A DNA stretch of 64,000 bases from an uncultured Bacteroidales bacterium (lineage in GTDB: Bacteria > Bacteroidota > Bacteroidia > Bacteroidales > F082). The notes beneath the pieces were generated by a model. It was not told the DNA's origin. It searched no databases and worked only from the letters and a program-made list of their open reading frames with translations. The translations under genes and the position numbers were made by a program. Positions 1 through 10,703 of the stretch are shown here, in pieces. Each line of letters begins with the position of its first letter. Position 1 is the stretch's first letter. Location: contig CAJOEZ010000022.1 in assembly GCA_905233685.1 (NCBI GenBank), forward strand, positions 1 through 64,000, read 5' to 3'.

Positions 1-3000
1 GCCAGCGCCGTCGCCACGGCAACCTACACCATCAACATCCCGGAACCCGAGCTGGCAGTCTCCGCCTCCGAGCTCTCCGGATTCTCCTACCTCGCCGGCG
101 AAGGCCCGTCAGACGCGCAGAGCTTCACCGTATCGGGCAGCAACCTCACGGCCAGCGTGGTAATCACCGCGCCCGAGGGCTTCGAGGTCAGCGGCGCGGA
201 AACGGGTGACTACGGCACCGCGTTGACCCTCAGCCCCACCGATGGGACACTCGCCGCAACCAATGTCTACGCCCGCATGGCGGCAGGCCTCGATGCCGGC
301 AGCCACACCGGCAATGCCACCGTGGCCTGCGGCGAGCTGAGCGAGAACGTCGCACTCAGCGGAACGGTAAACGCCATTCCAGTGGTTGAGGTTCCGACAT
401 TCACTCCCGCCGAGGGAACCTACTCCGAGGCGCAGACCGTGACCATCAGCTGCGCCACCGAGGGCGCCGCCATCCACTACACCCTGGACGGAACCGACCC
501 GACCGTGAACAGCACGGTCTACACCGAGCCTTTAGCCATCGAAGAGACCACAACCGTCAAGGCATTCGCCGTGAAAGACGGTTATGAGGCCAGTGCCATT
601 GCCACGGCAGTCTATACTATCGAGATGGCACCGGGCATGATCACCATCGCCGCGGCGAGGGCTTTGGCTCTCGATGAATACGCTCTGGTTCAGGGCATTG
701 TCACCTTCATCGAAGGAAAGAACGTTTATATCCAGGATGAGACAGCAGGCATCGACTTGTTCCTCACCTCCAACGCTCCAAGTACGCTGGCCTTGGGTGA
801 CACGGTACAGGCTTACGGAAAACGTGCCGTCTACAAGGGCCTTGTGGAACTCACCGACATCAACCCGAACGAGGCTGAGCAATTCAGCATCGTCTCTTCT
901 GGCAACGAACTTCCGATGGCCGTCAAGACCATTGCCGAAATCCTTGCCGACTTCAATGGCAACAACATGCTGCAATCCACACGCGTGAAGATTGAAAGCG
1001 CCACCATCGGCACCGTCAATCCGAACAACAACACCTTGCTGACCCAAAACGGAAGCAGCATTAATATTTATAAGGTACCTGCCTTGACCGGCATCGAGGA
1101 AGGTGACATCGTGGACGTGACTGCCGTCATCGGATGCTTCAACGACCCGCAACTGCGTGTCGCCCTGGCATCGGATGTCGTGCTAATCTCCCAACCCGAT
1201 CCTGTGTTGACCGTCTCCGCAACGGAGCTTTTTGGCTTCAGCTACAGCTTCGGCGAGGGTCCTTCGGAAACGCAAAACTTCACTGTCTCGGGCACCAACC
1301 TGACGGCAAATGTCACCGTCACCGCTCCTGAAGGCTTTGAGGTCTGCCTCACTACGGATGGAACCTTTGACGGTATTCTGACGCTTATCCCTGAAGAAGG
1401 CACTTTGGCAGCGACAACGGTTTATGTCCGTATGGCCGAGGGACTTGAAGTCGGCGACCATTATGGCGACCTGACTGTGGCCAGTGGCGATTTGAATGAG
1501 ACCATCGCCCTCAGCGGCACAGTGAGTGCCCTGCCCATCGCGGCCATCCCAGCCTTCTCGCCCGAGGGCGGCACCTACACCGAGGCGCAGACCGTCACCA
1601 TCAGCTGCACGACCGAAGGAGCTATCATCCATTATACTATGGACGGCTCCGAACCGACCGTGAACAGCACGGTTTACACTGAGCCGCTGACCATCGAAGA
1701 GACCACCACCGTCAAAGCATTGGCTATGAAGGATGGTTATCTGGCTAGTGCGGTTGCAGAGGCGACCTACACCATTAATATTCCTGTCCCCGTCGAGGAC
1801 TACGTCCGCATCACCAACGTGGGCAACCTCGTGGCGGGCAACAGGGTCATCCTCGCGGCGCGCTACAACGAGAACGCCAGCGAATACTTCGCGATGACCG
1901 CGCAGACCTCGGGTAAGCCGGAAGGCGTCTCGTTCACAAGCGTGACCGGAGACGGCGAAACCTTGCCCAGCGTGATTCTCGACGCCGAGGACTCCTATTA
2001 CTGGACCGTCGCGGTTGACGGCGACAGCTTCACCTTCACTAACGCCAACGGAAACGTGCTGGGCTATACCTCCAGCACCAACTTCGCCACGGGCGGAGAA
2101 AACACGGCCTGGACCGTCGAGTACGGAACAGCCGAAGCCACGGCCATGGTGCCTGGGTACTCAGGATTCCTCGTGAAGAACGCCAACGTTACCAACAGGG
2201 TAATCGCTCTGAACAGCAACCACAACTTCGGGCCGTACCATACGCAGAACATCGCCAACGAAGGCTACAACTTTTTCATCGACATCTTCATGCAAGGCCA
2301 AAGCGGCACACCCGTCGTAGCCACCCCGACCTTCTCGCCCGCCGAGGGAACTTACACAGAAGCGCAGACCGTCACCATCACCTGCACTACTGATGGCGCA
2401 ACCATCCGCTACACGTTGGACGGCACTGACCCAACCGAGAACAGCCCGGTCTACACCGAGCCGCTGTCCGTCAGCGTGACCACCACCCTCAAAGCTAAGG
2501 CTTGGAAGGAAGGCTATGACGCCAGCGCCATCGCCACGGCAACTTACACCATTGAGATTCCCGAACCGGTGCTGGCCGTCGCGCCCAATACGCTCAGCGG
2601 CTTCAGTTACCTCGCCGATGAAGGCCCGTCAGACTCGCAGAGCTTCACCGTATCGGGCAGTAACCTCACCGCCAACGTGGTAGTCACCGCTACCGAGGGC
2701 TTCGAGGTCAGCGGCGCGGAAACGGGCACCTACGGCGGAACGCTAACCCTCAGCCCCACCGATGGGACACTCTCCACAACCAATGTCTACGTCCGCTTGG
2801 CGGCAGGCCTCGAAGTCGGCGACTACAGCGGCGACATCACCGTAAGCTGCGGCGAACTGAGCGAAACAGTCGCCCTGAGCGGAAACGTCACCGCCATGCC
2901 GGTTGTGGCCATCCCGACCTTCTCGCCCGAAGGCGGAACCTATACCGAGGCGCAGACCGTCTTCATCAGCTGCACGACCGAGGGTGCCACCATCCACTAC

Positions 3001-6000
3001 ACGTTGGACGGCACTGACCCGACCGTGAACAGCACGGTTTACGGCTCGCCTTTGGCAATTGCTGAGACGACCACCGTCAAGGCCATCGCCGTGAAGGATG
3101 GTTATCAAACCAGCGAAATCGCTGAGGCCACTTACACCATCAACGTGCCAACTCCCGGTGGGGACTATGTACGCATCGATAATGTCGGCAACCTCGTCGC
3201 GGGCAACAAGGTGATTCTTGCGGCGCGATACAACGAGAATGCCAACGAGTATTATGCCGTAGCCAACACCCTCAGTAGTGGCAAACTCAACACCACAGGG
3301 TTCACCAGCCTGACCACCAACGACGGCGAGGTCGTCAGCGACGACATCAAGAACGCTGAGGAAAGCTACTACTGGACTGTCGAGGTGACCGAAGGCGGCT
3401 ACACGTTCACCAACGCCAACGGCGATGTCATCGGATACGGCAATTCCGGCACCAACTTCGTCATGGGCGGCGAAAAGACCGATTGGACCATATCTGAGGG
3501 CGTTTCCAGCGAGGCAGCTCTTGTACCTAACTATCAAGGATTTAGCATCGTCAACGTAACCACCGACAACCGTGCCTTCGCGCTGCGTTTCTACAACGAA
3601 AGCTACATCGTCGGTGCCTACTCCACCAGCAACATGGGTAACAGCTACGCTGGCGAGTACAACTATTTCCTCGACATCTTCATGCAAGGCGAAGGCGGCA
3701 CGCCCGTCGTAACCACCCCGACCTTCTCGCCCGCCGAGGGAACTTACACCGAGGCTCAGACTGTCACCATCGCTTGCGCCACCGAGGGTGCGACCATCCG
3801 CTACACGTTGGACGGCACTGACCCGACTGAGAACAGCTTGGTCTACACCGAAGTGCTGACCATCAGCGAGACGACCACCGTCAAAGCTAAGGCCTGGAAG
3901 GAAGGCTATGACGCCAGCGCCATTGCCACGGCAACCTACACCATTGAGATTGCCGTCCCGATCATCACGGCCACGCCGATGGTTCTGTCAGGTTTCAGCT
4001 ACATCGAAGGCAACGGTCCGTCGGCGGAACAGAGCTTCACCGTCAGTGGCCTCAACCTGACCGACAACCTTACCATTGCCGGAACCGCCGACTTTGAAAT
4101 CTCAATTACCTCAGGTGCCAACTTCATTGCCCAAGACATCATCACGCTGACGCCCGCCAACGGCACGGTCGAGGCAACTCCGATTTATGTCCGCATGAAG
4201 GCTGGCTTGACGGTCGGCAGTTATGAAGACGACATCCTCATCGCCTCAACGGGAGCCAACGATTTGGAAATCACCTGCACCGGTACGGTCGTTGAACAAC
4301 CTCAGCCAAGCGGCAATTACGTCCACATTACCGATGTGACTGCCATCTCGGACGGCATCAGGGTTATTCTTGCGGCGCGTTACAACGAAAACACCAACGC
4401 CTATCTCGCCATCGGCAACACTTTGAGTAGCGGCAAGCTCAGCACCACCGAGTTCACTATCAACGGTGAAACCTTGCCCACCAGCATTGTCGATAATGAG
4501 GACAGCTACTACTGGACCATGAGCGTCACAGAAAGCGGATATACCTTCACCAATGCCAACGGCCAAGTTATCGGTTACGGCAACAGTGGCACTAACTTCG
4601 TCATGGGCGGTGAAAAGACCGTTTGGAGCATCAGCTCTGGCTTTTCTCCTGAGACCTCGTTAGTACCTGAATACCCAGGCTTCAACATCATCAATGTGAC
4701 GAACGACAACCGTGCCTTTGCTTTGCGTGTCACCGAATCCGACCGCATTGTCAAGGCTTACTCCACCAGCAATATGGCCAGTGGCGAGTACAACTTCTTC
4801 TTAGACATCTTCATGTCAGGCGAAGCACCACAACCCACCCCGCAGCTGGCCGTCACGACCACCTCGCTGTCTAACTTCACCTATGCCTACGGCGAAGGAC
4901 CTTCGTCGACGCAAACCTGCACGGTTTCAGGTACTTTGCTCACCGAAGATGTGACCATTGCCGCTCCCGAGCACTTTGAAATCAGCCTCAGCACGGATGG
5001 AACGTTTGGCAACAGCCTCGTACTGGAACCTAATGAAGGCACTTTGGAAGCCACGGCCATTTACGTCAGGATGATGGCTGGACTCGACTCGGGCAGTTAT
5101 TCGGGCAACCTCGCGTTCACCTCGGGCAACCTCAGCGCCAATGTGGCTCTCAGCGGCTCGGTAGGCACCATGCTTGTGGCCGCCACGCCGACCTTCTCGG
5201 TTGAGGGTGGCAGTTATGTCGCACCGCAGACCGTGAGTATCAGCACCACGACACCCAACGCCACGATTTACTACACCATCGACGGCACCGACCCGACCGT
5301 GAGCAGCTTAGTTTACACTGCCCCGATTGAGGTGGCCACCACCATGACCCTCAAGGCCATGGCCACCGCCGAGAACTACATCAACAGCGCGATTGCCGAG
5401 GCCACTTACACCATCTCTGAGCCGCAACCCATCAGCGGCATCCACGACCTGCCCAACAACACCTACGCCTGCATGGAAGGCACCGTGGTGATGATTGATG
5501 GTAGAAACGTGTATGTGCAAGACGGCACCGCAGGCCTCGACCTTTACCTGAACGCCAACACCGTTCCCACTGAGTTGGCGCTTGGCGACCTCGTCCGCGC
5601 CTATGGCAAGAAGACCGTTTACAACGGTTTAATCGAGCTGACAGGTATCAATGGCAGCAATCCCAGTGAGTTTGCCATCCTTTCGTCAGGAAACCCGCTG
5701 CCACTTGATGTGCACACCATCGCCGAAATCAACGACGACTACGCTGGTCAGAACCTGCTGCAGTCAACCCGCGTGAGAATCGAGAATGCCATCGTCGGCA
5801 CCATTAACTATAGTGGACTGACGGTCATCACCCAAAACAGGGCGCAAATGAATGTTTACCACCTGCCTTACTTGGAAGGCCTGAGCGAGGGTGATCTTGT
5901 GAACATCAACGGCGTCATTGGCTGCTACAACGCTCCGCAACTGTTGGTGGCCTCCGCCGCCGACGTGGAGTTTGTGCAAGGCGGACACCTCACCGCCACG

Positions 6001-9000
6001 CCCAACAGCCTCACCGGTTTGGATTACGCTTACGAAACGGGCGGCCCGTCTGAGCTGGCTTACTTCTTGCTCAGCGGAGTGAACCTCACTGACAACGCCA
6101 GCGTCTATCCGTCGGAGCATTTCGAGGTCTCGACTTACGAAGGCGACCTGTTCATTCCTGAAGACCCGGCCATCGTTTACAGCACGATGGGCAGCTTCTA
6201 CGACATTGAGATTTACGTGCGCCTGAAGGCAGGCCTCGAACCCGGCACTTACACCGAGCAATTGGAAATCACCTCAGAAGGCGCGCAGACCATCTATGTC
6301 ACTGTGACCGGCACTGTTACGGGCGACGGCCCCACGCCGCCTCCTGTCTCTGGCGATTATGTCCGAATCAGCAACCTCGCCGACCTCACGGCAGGCAGCT
6401 ATGTCATCCTTGCTGCACGTTACGACGAAACCGCACAGGACTATGTGGCCCTCAAGAACACCTTAGCCAGCGGCAAGCTGAGCACCACAGAGTTCAGCAG
6501 CCAGATGAGCAGCGGCAACGAAATCATCCCGGCCAGCATCGCGAACGCCGAAAACGACTATTACTGGACGGTAGGCATCACCGCCGACGGCTACACTTTC
6601 ACCAACGCCAACGGCGACGTGATTGGCTACAACAGCAGTACCAACTTCAACATGAATGGAGAGAAGACTGACTGGACCGTCAGCACTGGCGTTTCGGATG
6701 CCAACTCGATGGTACCCAATTACTTTGGCTTCAACATCGTCAATGTGGCTACCGACAACCGTGCCTTCGCGCTTAACGCGAACCACATCGTTGGTGCCTA
6801 CCACACCCAAAACATGAACAATGCTGACTACAACTTCTTCCTTGACCTCTTCGTGAAGGGTCAAGGCGGCGGCACGCTCGTGGTGGCCACGCCTACCTTC
6901 ACGCCCGCAGGCGGTACCTATAATGAAGTCCAAACGGTTAGCATCAGCTGCGCCACGGAAGGCGCCACCATCCATTACACTTTGGACGGCACCAACCCGA
7001 CAGAGAGCAGCCCTGTGTATAGCACTCCGCTCACCATCGCCACGACAACCACCGTCAAGGCCATGGCAGTGAAGGAAGACTATGAGAACAGCGCCATCGC
7101 AACGGCGACCTATGTCATCCAAACGGGCGTAGTGACCATCTTCAACCAAGACTGGGAAGACGGTTGGCATGGCTGGACACAGGTCAGTGTGGCTGGCGAC
7201 AGCACGTGGAGAATTAACCAGACCAGTGGCAACCACTACGCTTACATTAACGCTTATCAAGACGTTGCCAACGAAGACTGGCTCCTCTCGCCCGCGTTCA
7301 ACGTGAATGAGATTGGCAACCCGACCCTGACCTTCCGCACGGCTCGTAAGTACACCGGTCCCGACATCGAAGTGTTCTTCTCCAACAACTACAATGGAAC
7401 CAATCCTTCAATGGCCACATGGCAATCCCTGACTTGCACGCTTTCGACGGGCAACAACTGGATTTGGACTGAATCGGGCGACATCGACCTGAGCGGCTTC
7501 AGCGGCACGAACTGCTACATCGGCTTCAAGTACACCAGCATCGAAGGTCAAGCCGCTGGTTGGGAAGTCGACGACATCATCCTCACGGGTCAAACCTCGG
7601 CATCGGCTATCATGGCCACGCCGACGACACTTGCTGGCTTCACCTACATCGAAGGCAACGGCCCGTCGGCGGAGCAGAGCTTCAACGTCTCGGCCATGAA
7701 CCTAACGGGCAACCTCAGCATCCACGAGACGGCTCATTACGAAATCTCCACCTCTTCAGGCGACGACTTCGACGCTGAGACCACCATTACGCTCGTACCC
7801 ACTAACGGAAACATCGTTGAGACACCCATCTATGTCCGCTTGAAAGCCGACCTGCCCGTTGGCAACTACAACAGCGAGGCCATCACCCTCACTTCGACGG
7901 GTGCCACAACGATGAACGTGGTGTGCAACGGTTCGGTCACGCCGCAAGGCGGACAAACCGGCGACTATGTGCGCATCGCCGACGTGAGCGCTTTGCAAGA
8001 CGGTAACAAGGTCATCTTGGCCTCACGCTTCAACGAGATTGCTAACGCTTACGTGGCCTTGGCCAACACGCTGAGCAGCGGCAAGATCAACGTTACTGAC
8101 TTCACCAGCATGATGAACGGTGCCAACGAAATCATTCCCGCCGACATCGTCAGCAGCGAGGACGACTTCTATTGGACGGTCAATGTCACCGCTGAGGGTT
8201 ACAGCTTCACCAACGCTAATGGCCAGACCATCAGCTACAACAGCAGCACCAACTTCAACTTCACCGGCGACAAGACTGACTGGACCATCACCACTGGTGT
8301 TTCCGATGAGGCCTCGTTGGTGCCCAACTACTTCGGCTTCAACATCGTCAATGTCGCTTCCGACACCCGTGCCTTTGCCCTGCGCGTCACCGAAACCGAC
8401 CGCAAGGTGGGTGCCTACTCGACGAGCAACATGACCAACGGCGAGTACAACTTCTTCCTTGACATCTTCATGCAAGGCGAGGGTGGTACGCCCACCGTGG
8501 CCGCCCCGACCTTCACGCCTGACGGCGGCACCTACTACGAAGCTCAAGAAGTCACCATCAGCTGCACCACGCCTGGCGCGACCATTTACTACAGCCTCGA
8601 TTCAGGCATCACTTGGTATGACTATGACGAGCCCATCTTTGTGGACCACAACATGACCATTTGGGCCTACGCCGAGAAGACAGGCTACCTTGACAGCCCT
8701 GTGGTAAGTGCGCAGTACATCATCCAGGACGACCTTGTCATCATCTTCAACCAAGACTGGGAAGACGGTTGGCATGGCTGGACGCAGGTCAGCGTGGAAG
8801 GCGAAGGTGCCGAATGGGACATTGCAGAGCACAACGGCAACCACTACGCCTTCATCAACGCCTACCAGCAAGGCCAAAATGAGGACTGGCTCATCTCGCC
8901 CGCCTTCGACTTGGACAGCTACGACAACGAGGTGCTGACCTTCAGGACAGCCAAGAATTATCCTGGCCCCGACCTTGAGGTCTACTTCTCCAACGACTAC

Positions 9001-10623
9001 GACGGACAAAACCCGAATGCAGCTGTCTGGCATGAACTTGAATGCGAGCTTTCGCAAGGCGGCTGGAACTGGGTTGAATCCGGCGAAATCAGCTTGGACG
9101 GCTTCACCGGCTCGAACTGCTACATCGGCTTCAAGTACACCAGCACCGAAGACCTGGCCGCCGGCTGGGAAGTCGACGACATCCTGCTCGTTTCGAGCGG
9201 TGGCAGCACCAACCCGACCCTGACGGCCACGCCCAATTCCATCAGCGGCCTCAGCTATGTGGAAGGCAACGGCCCGTCGGCTTCGCAAAGCTACAACCTG
9301 ACGGGTGCCAACCTCGAAGGTGCAGGCAACATCATGGTGACCGTGACCGAAGGATTCGAAATCTCATCGAACGACATCGACTTCAGCAATGCACTTGAAA
9401 TCGCTTACGCCAATGGCCAGCTTGTCAACCAGCCCGTGCCCATCTATGTCCGCTTGGCGGCAGGTCTCGGCATCGGCAACTACGAAGGCTTTATAACCCA
9501 CATCGGTGGTGGTGCCTCCACGATGGTCGATGTGGCCGGAACGGTGTTCAGCGAGAACGAGCCTTACATCATTGCTGTCATGCCGCAATACATCCAAGGC
9601 AACAATGGTTCGAACAACAACCGCGTGCCCGTCGCCATCCAGGTTTCCGTGATGAACCTTGAACCGAACGCCACCTACCGCTACACCAACCAGTTTGTTG
9701 ACACCAACGACGGTCCCGAGACGGCAGGCGCAGGCAATGTGATTTACGCTAACGAGGACGGCTTCTACCGTAGCACCAACCCGAGCCTCTCGACGGAAGG
9801 CAACTACGGCGAGTTCACCACCGATGATGAAGGCTATGCTTTCGTTTGGTTCATGAACGAGCCTACGGCCAACACCCGCTTCACGCCAGGCAACCATGTG
9901 TATCTGCGCATCCGCCTCAACGACGGTCACGAGGGTACCACGGTGGCCCACACCTTCACCTCCGACGACTATGCCACCGTGCTCAACTTCGGCACCGAAA
10001 ACGACGACACGCACGGTTCAGCCTTCTACGTCAAGAGCAACGAGGCCCCGATGACCTTCGCCCAACTGTTTGCCGATGAGCTCGACAACCGCCCGATCTA
10101 TTCGACCAGCATCGAGACGACCGGCGTGGACTACGGCAGCATCAACCAGTACGCCAACTTCTACAAGGATTTGGTGGCTGGCAATGACGGTTGGTTCGGC
10201 GGCATCCTGCCCAACCTGAACAACGACGGCGTCAACTACATCGTGACTTGGAACATGGCTGGTTTCATGCAGCACGAGTACTCCTCTTTGCAGAACGGTC
10301 TCTGGTATCCTGAGGCCAACACCGCTAACCCGACCAATGGCCTCGATGAACCCATCTTCATCGACCTTACCTACGACGGCGTTGACGAGATAGAAACCGC
10401 CCACATCCAAGCATGGAGTGCCTTCCACGAATTCGTTATTGAGAACAGCGACAGCGACCATTACAACATGACGGTCTACAACATGCTTGGCCAGCCGATG
10501 ATGCAAGAGCAAATCAACGCCGGTGCCACGCAACGTGTACGCCACAACCTGCCGAGTGGCCTCTACATCCTCAACTTCCGGAACAACAAGTTCAATGTTT
10601 CCGTCAAGGTGATTGTGAGGTAA
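1..10623 (+). CDS. Giant modular T9SS-exported surface protein (5' end outside window)
   Basis: The reading frame is open from base 1 to the TAA at 10621-10623, giving at least 3540 residues; the true start lies upstream. The protein is a chain of repeated extracellular modules: about eight Ig-like modules with an F-x-Y-x-x-G-x-GPS signature, eight chitobiase/hexosaminidase C-terminal-type modules (consensus YTLDGTDPT), five copies of an unrecognised module of about 165 residues starting YVRI, two OB-like modules (VQGIV..NVYIQD) and two cleaved-adhesin/choice-of-anchor-J-like modules (FNQDWEDGWHGW). The last 70 or so residues look like a T9SS type A sorting domain (VYNMLGQPM, LPSGLYIL, VKVIVR), so export through the outer membrane and surface attachment or release are expected. 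No enzyme domain is seen; adhesion or glycan binding is an inference. An intrinsic terminator follows at 10643. Confidence 0.9.
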   Translation, partial: ASAVATATYTINIPEPELAVSASELSGFSYLAGEGPSDAQSFTVSGSNLTASVVITAPEGFEVSGAETGDYGTALTLSPTDGTLAATNVYARMAAGLDAGSHTGNATVACGELSENVALSGTVNAIPVVEVPTFTPAEGTYSEAQTVTISCATEGAAIHYTLDGTDPTVNSTVYTEPLAIEETTTVKAFAVKDGYEASAIATAVYTIEMAPGMITIAAARALALDEYALVQGIVTFIEGKNVYIQDETAGIDLFLTSNAPSTLALGDTVQAYGKRAVYKGLVELTDINPNEAEQFSIVSSGNELPMAVKTIAEILADFNGNNMLQSTRVKIESATIGTVNPNNNTLLTQNGSSINIYKVPALTGIEEGDIVDVTAVIGCFNDPQLRVALASDVVLISQPDPVLTVSATELFGFSYSFGEGPSETQNFTVSGTNLTANVTVTAPEGFEVCLTTDGTFDGILTLIPEEGTLAATTVYVRMAEGLEVGDHYGDLTVASGDLNETIALSGTVSALPIAAIPAFSPEGGTYTEAQTVTISCTTEGAIIHYTMDGSEPTVNSTVYTEPLTIEETTTVKALAMKDGYLASAVAEATYTINIPVPVEDYVRITNVGNLVAGNRVILAARYNENASEYFAMTAQTSGKPEGVSFTSVTGDGETLPSVILDAEDSYYWTVAVDGDSFTFTNANGNVLGYTSSTNFATGGENTAWTVEYGTAEATAMVPGYSGFLVKNANVTNRVIALNSNHNFGPYHTQNIANEGYNFFIDIFMQGQSGTPVVATPTFSPAEGTYTEAQTVTITCTTDGATIRYTLDGTDPTENSPVYTEPLSVSVTTTLKAKAWKEGYDASAIATATYTIEIPEPVLAVAPNTLSGFSYLADEGPSDSQSFTVSGSNLTANVVVTATEGFEVSGAETGTYGGTLTLSPTDGTLSTTNVYVRLAAGLEVGDYSGDITVSCGELSETVALSGNVTAMPVVAIPTFSPEGGTYTEAQTVFISCTTEGATIHYTLDGTDPTVNSTVYGSPLAIAETTTVKAIAVKDGYQTSEIAEATYTINVPTPGGDYVRIDNVGNLVAGNKVILAARYNENANEYYAVANTLSSGKLNTTGFTSLTTNDGEVVSDDIKNAEESYYWTVEVTEGGYTFTNANGDVIGYGNSGTNFVMGGEKTDWTISEGVSSEAALVPNYQGFSIVNVTTDNRAFALRFYNESYIVGAYSTSNMGNSYAGEYNYFLDIFMQGEGGTPVVTTPTFSPAEGTYTEAQTVTIACATEGATIRYTLDGTDPTENSLVYTEVLTISETTTVKAKAWKEGYDASAIATATYTIEIAVPIITATPMVLSGFSYIEGNGPSAEQSFTVSGLNLTDNLTIAGTADFEISITSGANFIAQDIITLTPANGTVEATPIYVRMKAGLTVGSYEDDILIASTGANDLEITCTGTVVEQPQPSGNYVHITDVTAISDGIRVILAARYNENTNAYLAIGNTLSSGKLSTTEFTINGETLPTSIVDNEDSYYWTMSVTESGYTFTNANGQVIGYGNSGTNFVMGGEKTVWSISSGFSPETSLVPEYPGFNIINVTNDNRAFALRVTESDRIVKAYSTSNMASGEYNFFLDIFMSGEAPQPTPQLAVTTTSLSNFTYAYGEGPSSTQTCTVSGTLLTEDVTIAAPEHFEISLSTDGTFGNSLVLEPNEGTLEATAIYVRMMAGLDSGSYSGNLAFTSGNLSANVALSGSVGTMLVAATPTFSVEGGSYVAPQTVSISTTTPNATIYYTIDGTDPTVSSLVYTAPIEVATTMTLKAMATAENYINSAIAEATYTISEPQPISGIHDLPNNTYACMEGTVVMIDGRNVYVQDGTAGLDLYLNANTVPTELALGDLVRAYGKKTVYNGLIELTGINGSNPSEFAILSSGNPLPLDVHTIAEINDDYAGQNLLQSTRVRIENAIVGTINYSGLTVITQNRAQMNVYHLPYLEGLSEGDLVNINGVIGCYNAPQLLVASAADVEFVQGGHLTATPNSLTGLDYAYETGGPSELAYFLLSGVNLTDNASVYPSEHFEVSTYEGDLFIPEDPAIVYSTMGSFYDIEIYVRLKAGLEPGTYTEQLEITSEGAQTIYVTVTGTVTGDGPTPPPVSGDYVRISNLADLTAGSYVILAARYDETAQDYVALKNTLASGKLSTTEFSSQMSSGNEIIPASIANAENDYYWTVGITADGYTFTNANGDVIGYNSSTNFNMNGEKTDWTVSTGVSDANSMVPNYFGFNIVNVATDNRAFALNANHIVGAYHTQNMNNADYNFFLDLFVKGQGGGTLVVATPTFTPAGGTYNEVQTVSISCATEGATIHYTLDGTNPTESSPVYSTPLTIATTTTVKAMAVKEDYENSAIATATYVIQTGVVTIFNQDWEDGWHGWTQVSVAGDSTWRINQTSGNHYAYINAYQDVANEDWLLSPAFNVNEIGNPTLTFRTARKYTGPDIEVFFSNNYNGTNPSMATWQSLTCTLSTGNNWIWTESGDIDLSGFSGTNCYIGFKYTSIEGQAAGWEVDDIILTGQTSASAIMATPTTLAGFTYIEGNGPSAEQSFNVSAMNLTGNLSIHETAHYEISTSSGDDFDAETTITLVPTNGNIVETPIYVRLKADLPVGNYNSEAITLTSTGATTMNVVCNGSVTPQGGQTGDYVRIADVSALQDGNKVILASRFNEIANAYVALANTLSSGKINVTDFTSMMNGANEIIPADIVSSEDDFYWTVNVTAEGYSFTNANGQTISYNSSTNFNFTGDKTDWTITTGVSDEASLVPNYFGFNIVNVASDTRAFALRVTETDRKVGAYSTSNMTNGEYNFFLDIFMQGEGGTPTVAAPTFTPDGGTYYEAQEVTISCTTPGATIYYSLDSGITWYDYDEPIFVDHNMTIWAYAEKTGYLDSPVVSAQYIIQDDLVIIFNQDWEDGWHGWTQVSVEGEGAEWDIAEHNGNHYAFINAYQQGQNEDWLISPAFDLDSYDNEVLTFRTAKNYPGPDLEVYFSNDYDGQNPNAAVWHELECELSQGGWNWVESGEISLDGFTGSNCYIGFKYTSTEDLAAGWEVDDILLVSSGGSTNPTLTATPNSISGLSYVEGNGPSASQSYNLTGANLEGAGNIMVTVTEGFEISSNDIDFSNALEIAYANGQLVNQPVPIYVRLAAGLGIGNYEGFITHIGGGASTMVDVAGTVFSENEPYIIAVMPQYIQGNNGSNNNRVPVAIQVSVMNLEPNATYRYTNQFVDTNDGPETAGAGNVIYANEDGFYRSTNPSLSTEGNYGEFTTDDEGYAFVWFMNEPTANTRFTPGNHVYLRIRLNDGHEGTTVAHTFTSDDYATVLNFGTENDDTHGSAFYVKSNEAPMTFAQLFADELDNRPIYSTSIETTGVDYGSINQYANFYKDLVAGNDGWFGGILPNLNNDGVNYIVTWNMAGFMQHEYSSLQNGLWYPEANTANPTNGLDEPIFIDLTYDGVDEIETAHIQAWSAFHEFVIENSDSDHYNMTVYNMLGQPMMQEQINAGATQRVRHNLPSGLYILNFRNNKFNVSVKVIVR
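46..9545 (+). repeat. Array of repeated protein modules inside the giant surface-protein gene
   Basis: Approximate module positions read from the translation. Ig-like: 46-387, 1198-1530, 2570-2895, 3957-4300, 4844-5165, 5986-6330, 7601-7940, 9218-9545. CHB_HEX_C-like: 388-625, 1546-1780, 2323-2560, 2908-3145, 3709-3950, 5182-5420, 6886-7125, 8497-8735. YVRI module: 1800-2300, 3164-3690, 4316-4820, 6355-6860, 7964-8480. OB-like: 630-1195 and 5425-5975. Cleaved-adhesin-like: 7130-7595 and 8735-9195. Several neighbouring copies are nearly identical at DNA level (compare 2323-2560 with 3709-3950), which suggests recent duplication or gene conversion. Confidence 0.8.
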
Positions 10624-10642
10624 AGTTGCCCTGCGGGTAAGA

Positions 10643-10678
10643 AAAAGTCCGGAAGTCGTGCGCTTTCGGACTTTTTTT
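10643..10678 (+). terminator. Intrinsic terminator after the giant surface-protein gene
   Basis: AAAGTCCG and CGGACTTT form a GC-rich stem followed by a run of seven T, about 20 bases past the stop codon. Confidence 0.75.
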
Positions 10679-10679
10679 G

Positions 10680-10687
10680 TACTTTTG
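10680..10687 (+). promoter_or_regulatory. -7 box TACTTTTG for the TPR lipoprotein
   Basis: Matches the Bacteroidota TAnnTTTG -7 element 16 bases before the ATG at 10704. It directly abuts the preceding terminator. Confidence 0.55.
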
Positions 10688-10703
10688 CATCAAAATCCAA
10701 GCA

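Noticed and set aside
2743-10545. Many long minus-strand frames opposite the giant surface-protein gene
   Set aside because: They mirror the repeated modules of the sense strand and contain only Val/Gly/Asp/His-rich sequence; no signal peptides, domains or promoters.
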